A stretch of DNA of 64,000 nt from NCBI GenBank assembly GCA_027489355.1, contig JAIXZY010000066.1, forward strand, positions 124,001 through 188,000, in the 5' to 3' direction. The DNA is from Paracoccaceae bacterium. Lineage in GTDB: Bacteria > Pseudomonadota > Alphaproteobacteria > Rhodobacterales > Rhodobacteraceae. Every line of letters starts with the position of its first letter. Position 1 is the stretch's first letter. Made by a program: the position numbers and the translations under genes. Positions 61,414-64,000 of the stretch are shown here, piece after piece. The notes beneath the pieces are model-generated. The model saw nothing but the letters and a program-made list of their open reading frames with translations. It was not told the origin of the DNA and searched no databases.

Positions 61414-62603
61414 GGCGCGTCGTCGTTACCGGCGTCGGCACGGTGAACGCCTTGGCCAAGGATGTGCCGGGCACCTTTCGGGCGTTTCGCGAGGGGCGCT
61501 GCGGGATCGGTCCATTGGGCTTTCGCGATGCCGACCGACTGTCGGTGCGGATCGGGGCCGAAGTGCGCGGCTGGCGGCCGGAGGATCACTTCGCGGCGGG
61601 CGAGTTGCCGCTTCTGGACCGGGTGACGCAGTATGCGCTGGTGGCCGGGTCCGAGGCGGTGGCGATGGCGGAACTTCCCGGCGGTCTGGGGGCGCGGGGC
61701 GGTGTGATCCTTGGGACAGCCGCGGGGGGGATCCAGACCTGGGAGGACAATTACCGCGCCGTCTTTCAGGAGGGGCGGAACCGTGTGTCTCCGCTGGTTG
61801 TGCCGCGGCTGATGCACAATGCGCCGGCGTCGCACCTGTCGATCCGGCATGGCCTGACGGGACCGGTCCTGTCGGTCTCTTCAGCCTGCGCCAGCGCCAA
61901 TCATGCGATGGGACTGGCGTTGCAGCAGATCCGCCTGGGAGCCGCCGACGTGATGCTGACGGGTGGCGCCGAGGCGATGCTGTGTTTCGGCGGCATCAAG
62001 GCCTGGGAAGGGTTGCGCGTGCTGGCACCGGACGCCTGTCGCCCGTTCAGTCTGGGGCGCAAGGGCATGGTGATCGGCGATGGCGCGGGCGTGCTGGTCT
62101 TCGAAGCGGAAGAGCATGCGCGGGCACGTGGCGCGCGCATCCTGGCCGAGGTGGCGGGGTTTGCCATGACCTCGGACGCGCGGGACATCGTGGCGCCGAC
62201 CCCGGAGGGCGCGGCGGAGGCGATGCGCGCGGCGCTGGCAGACGGCGGGCTTGCGGCGGAAGACGTCGGCTACATCAATGCGCATGGCACCGGGACATTG
62301 GCCAATGACCGGGCCGAGGCTGCGGCGATCCGCGCGGTCTTTCCCCAACCTCCGCCGGTCAGTTCGACAAAGGCGATGCACGGCCACGCGATCGGCGCGA
62401 CCGGCGCGCTGGAGGCGCTGGCGGTGATCCTGGCGCTGACCGAGGGCATCCTGCCCCCCACGATCGGGTTGCAGGCACCGGACCCTGATTGCGATCTGGA
62501 CGTGGTGGCGCATGTCGCGCGACCGGTGCGGGTGACGGCCGCCTTGTCGAACGCCTTTGCCTTCGGCGGGCTGAACGCCGTGCTGGCCTTCCGTCAGGCC
62601 TGA
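61410..62603 (+). CDS. Beta-ketoacyl-ACP synthase (KASII/FabF-like)
   Basis: 397 residues, thiolase fold with the Cys-His-His triad: Cys160 in SVSSACASANHAMG, His292 in INAHGTGT and His326 in MHGHAIGATGA. Closest to FabF/NodE-type elongating enzymes. Translationally coupled to the ACP and lpxD. R. sphaeroides and R. capsulatus lipid A carries 3-oxotetradecanoate, so this enzyme may supply the acyl chain for LpxD; this is inference. A hairpin terminator follows. Confidence 0.88.
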   Translation: MRRVVVTGVGTVNALAKDVPGTFRAFREGRCGIGPLGFRDADRLSVRIGAEVRGWRPEDHFAAGELPLLDRVTQYALVAGSEAVAMAELPGGLGARGGVILGTAAGGIQTWEDNYRAVFQEGRNRVSPLVVPRLMHNAPASHLSIRHGLTGPVLSVSSACASANHAMGLALQQIRLGAADVMLTGGAEAMLCFGGIKAWEGLRVLAPDACRPFSLGRKGMVIGDGAGVLVFEAEEHARARGARILAEVAGFAMTSDARDIVAPTPEGAAEAMRAALADGGLAAEDVGYINAHGTGTLANDRAEAAAIRAVFPQPPPVSSTKAMHGHAIGATGALEALAVILALTEGILPPTIGLQAPDPDCDLDVVAHVARPVRVTAALSNAFAFGGLNAVLAFRQA

Positions 62604-62610
62604 ACATGAA

Positions 62611-62636
62611 ACGGCCGGCCCGGTGGGGCCGGCCGT
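62611..62636. terminator. bidirectional hairpin terminator
   Basis: ACGGCCGGCCC and GGGCCGGCCGT form a perfect 11-bp stem with loop GGTG, between the convergent ketosynthase and IalB-type genes. On the minus strand TTTCATGTT follows; on the plus strand there is no T-run. Confidence 0.65.
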
Positions 62637-62657
62637 AGGTCAGCCAGATGGCCTAGA

Positions 62658-63374
62658 TCACGGATTGGCCGGGGCTTCCGCCGGTGCGGCGTCGGCCGGC
62701 GCAGCTTCTGCCGGGGCGGCAGCGCCGGCGGCCTTGGCGGCGGCGTCGGCCGCGTCGTTCGCCGCAGCCACCGCGTCATAGCCCGCGGTGAAGCCCTTGA
62801 GCGAGATGCTCAGTTCGACTTTCTCGTCCGGTGCGACGAAGGGCGTGATGGTGATCTTTGCATTAGCCCCGGACTTCATCGCCGCCACTTCCTCGGCGGT
62901 GAAGCCGATGCGCGCCACGCAACCCAGCTGGGCGCAGAAGGTGAAGGGGTAGATCTTGCCCTTGGCAGCATCGATCTGCAGCGTCATCCCCGCGGTCAGC
63001 AAGGTTTCCAGCGGCGCGATGAACGTCGCCCCCGCAACAGCAGGGCCTTCACCGCCGGCCGGCAGGTTGAACATCGTGAACTCGGCCACCGAATTGCCCT
63101 GCTGATCCTTGAGCAGAAGGTAAAGCTGGCACGGATCGACGCCGGTTTCGGTGCGGACGCATTTCTGCTCCCAGGCTTCGAAGTTGGCGGCGGTATAGGT
63201 GCTGCCCGGCCCGTCGCCGCCGCCGACTTCCTGGCCCATCGCCAGGTTGTCGGCGGTCGCCGCGTCGGCAGGGGCGGTGGTGTCGGCGGCGGGCGCGCCT
63301 TCGGTCTGCGCCATCAGCGGGGCGGCTGCAAGCGCGAGGATCAGGGCCAGCGCGGTGCTCGGGGTCTTTGCCAT
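62658..63374 (-). CDS. Invasion-associated locus B (IalB) family periplasmic protein
   Basis: 238 residues. Sec signal (MAKTPSTALALILALAAAPLMAQ). The IalB domain reads WEQKCVRTETGVDPCQLYLLLKDQQGNSVAEFTMFNLPAG ... ATFIAPLETLLTAGMTLQID ... YPFTFCAQLGCVARIGFTAEEVAAMK, with four cysteines. An Ala/Pro-rich tail follows. Function in free-living relatives is unknown. ATG 63374 is chosen because AAAGGAC is 10 nt before it and overlaps the ATG at 63383. Confidence 0.85.
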   Translation of the reverse strand: MAKTPSTALALILALAAAPLMAQTEGAPAADTTAPADAATADNLAMGQEVGGGDGPGSTYTAANFEAWEQKCVRTETGVDPCQLYLLLKDQQGNSVAEFTMFNLPAGGEGPAVAGATFIAPLETLLTAGMTLQIDAAKGKIYPFTFCAQLGCVARIGFTAEEVAAMKSGANAKITITPFVAPDEKVELSISLKGFTAGYDAVAAANDAADAAAKAAGAAAPAEAAPADAAPAEAPANP

Positions 63375-63492
63375 GTTCGACATGTCCTTTGGTCGGTCGA
63401 TTGTTTGGCTGGGTCTCTAGCATGGGGTCCAGCCCGAGTCAGGTCAGAAATGCGTGCCCGGCACGCTTCTGCTTGGGGTGCCGCGACAAATG

Positions 63493-63564
63493 AAAAAGGG
63501 CCGGTAAGGCCGGCCCTTTTCGCAACTTGTTTTTTGCTCCCTGTCGGACTGGCCGACTTCATGG
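63493..63564 (-). ncRNA. candidate Hfq-type small RNA
   Basis: From the promoter at 63571-63599 a transcript of about 72 nt is predicted: a 5-bp hairpin (GTCGG/CCGAC, 63543-63557), an A-rich linker (GGGAGCAAAAAACAAG) and an intrinsic terminator GGGCCGG/CCGGCCC with AAAA/TTTT extension (63494-63520). This hairpin, A-rich region and terminator order is that of Hfq-dependent small RNAs. A 73-codon frame starting at ATG 63562 runs through the terminator and is unlikely. Confidence 0.5.
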
Positions 63565-63570
63565 CATGGG

Positions 63571-63599
63571 ACGCTACGGTGGAATTTTACGCCCGTCAA
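63571..63599 (-). promoter_or_regulatory. promoter of candidate small RNA
   Basis: On the minus strand TTGACG and TAGCGT are 17 bp apart, with the -10 ending about 7 nt before the predicted start at 63564. Confidence 0.5.
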
Positions 63600-63624
63600 C
63601 GGGTTCTTTCGGGGAACATGACAG

Positions 63625-63728
63625 AAAAAAACCGCGCCTTTTCAAGGGCGCGGCCAGTGGACAGGGAGGAAGTCACCGCCAGACCAGCCCGAGAGCATGG
63701 TCCGACCAGTTGAGTCTGGCGCAATGGG
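63625..63728 (-). ncRNA. candidate structured small RNA with anti-Shine-Dalgarno segment
   Basis: On the minus strand a perfect 8-bp stem CGCCAGAC/GTCTGGCG (63721-63714 with 63684-63677) is followed by a single-stranded stretch containing CTTCCTCCCTG, then the terminator CCGCGCC/GGCGCGG (63653-63632) with a run of seven T (63631-63625). The 5' end is estimated; no good promoter was found. The TTCCTCCC segment could pair with ribosome-binding sites. Confidence 0.4.
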
Positions 63729-63810
63729 GTTAACGATGTATGTTTGACCCGGACGATGAGCCGGAGAGGGCGGGTCGTTGTTTTCAACCAAGGGTTGTGG
63801 GGGTCAGCAA

Positions 63811-64000
63811 GTGACGGATCAGGCAGGCGTGGCGGACAGCATCTTCGTGGGCGGTGGCGGCGAGAACTATGGTGTGCCGCAGCGGCTTTTGCTGAAGTAC
63901 GGCAACCGCCACGGTCTGATCGCGGGGGCGACGGGGACCGGCAAGACGGTGACGCTGCAGGTCCTGGCCGAGGGGTTCTCGGCCGCGGGCGTACCGGTGT
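63811..64000 (+). CDS. HerA-like/DUF853 ATPase, partial
   Basis: The first 63 residues are in the window. [50 protein letters not shown] has Walker A GATGTGKT (about 39-46). The Rossmann-like start matches HerA-like helicase domain (DUF853) proteins, a family conserved in alphaproteobacteria whose role is unknown. GTG 63811 follows a GGGGG site. The C-terminal part lies beyond the right edge. Confidence 0.75.
   Translation, partial: MTDQAGVADSIFVGGGGENYGVPQRLLLKYGNRHGLIAGATGTGKTVTLQVLAEGFSAAGVPV

Noticed and set aside
63341-63562. 73-codon minus-strand ORF
   Set aside because: It would be translated through a strong terminator hairpin and into the IalB leader, and its sequence has no recognisable domain.

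Overview
The window is high-GC chromosomal DNA of an alphaproteobacterium of the order Rhodobacterales (family Rhodobacteraceae sensu lato). The evidence is gene order and protein type: ispD / nifR3(dusB)-ntrB-ntrC / ntrY-ntrX / trkA-trkH-hfq-hflX is the arrangement known from Rhodobacter, and NtrC lacks the sigma-54 contact loop as in Rhodobacter. There is also a GTA-type holin/endolysin pair, a two-domain dCTP deaminase, OlsB, HWE kinase signalling and a CtrA-type box. The genus cannot be fixed from the sequence alone. No insertion sequence, prophage, CRISPR array or rRNA operon is visible; there is one tRNA (Pro, GGG).

Layout. 1-12.4 kb: start of ispD (minus), then a rightward nitrogen-control and potassium-uptake block (dusB, ntrBC, ntrYX, trkAH) ending in hfq and hflX. 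12.4-19.0 kb: accessory metabolism, with a divergent AraC regulator/SDR pair, a GNAT/penicillin-acylase pair, a beta-hydroxyacid dehydrogenase and a formate/nitrite-type channel. 19.1-21.1 kb: efp and epmA, divergent, surrounded by dispersed repeats. 21.2-29.4 kb: argC, ccmE, the endolysin-holin cassette, argS, then a SPOR protein-nagZ-scpA-scpB operon. 29.4-35.4 kb: mostly leftward: dCTP deaminase, tRNA-Pro, and the DUF177-rpmF-plsX-fabH-ihfA-merR lipid/ribosome block. 35.5-37.8 kb: bamE, msrB, an OlsB-like acyltransferase and a secreted DUF4157-like protein. 38-41.5 kb: a multi-PAS HWE kinase with a single-domain response regulator. 41.6-51.5 kb: a Tad/Flp pilus locus (flp, cpaB, three tadE/G-like genes, cpaE, cpaF, tadB, tadC, a LuxR regulator, the prepilin peptidase) with no secretin gene. 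51.5-54.5 kb: a folate one-carbon module (pterin-binding methyltransferase, MTHFR-like protein, small conserved protein) behind a structured leader. 54.7-63.4 kb: an outer-membrane barrel, ppx/gppA-rlmE, the divergent ycbK-like and ycbB-like cell-wall genes, the lpxD-ACP-ketosynthase operon and an IalB-type protein. 63.4-64 kb: one or two candidate small RNAs and the start of a HerA-like ATPase gene.

Most notable: (i) a three-copy intergenic element, each copy 1-3 nt after a stop codon, made of a perfect 15-bp palindrome TGTCCAC(G/C)GTGGACA and a second motif starting exactly 56 nt further on; (ii) a switch in G-versus-C strand composition at about 19.1 kb; (iii) the likely gene-transfer-agent lysis cassette between ccmE and argS; (iv) candidate Hfq-type small RNAs near the right end; (v) the secretin-less Tad locus with a CtrA-like box; (vi) an hflX frame with no ATG, GTG or TTG start.
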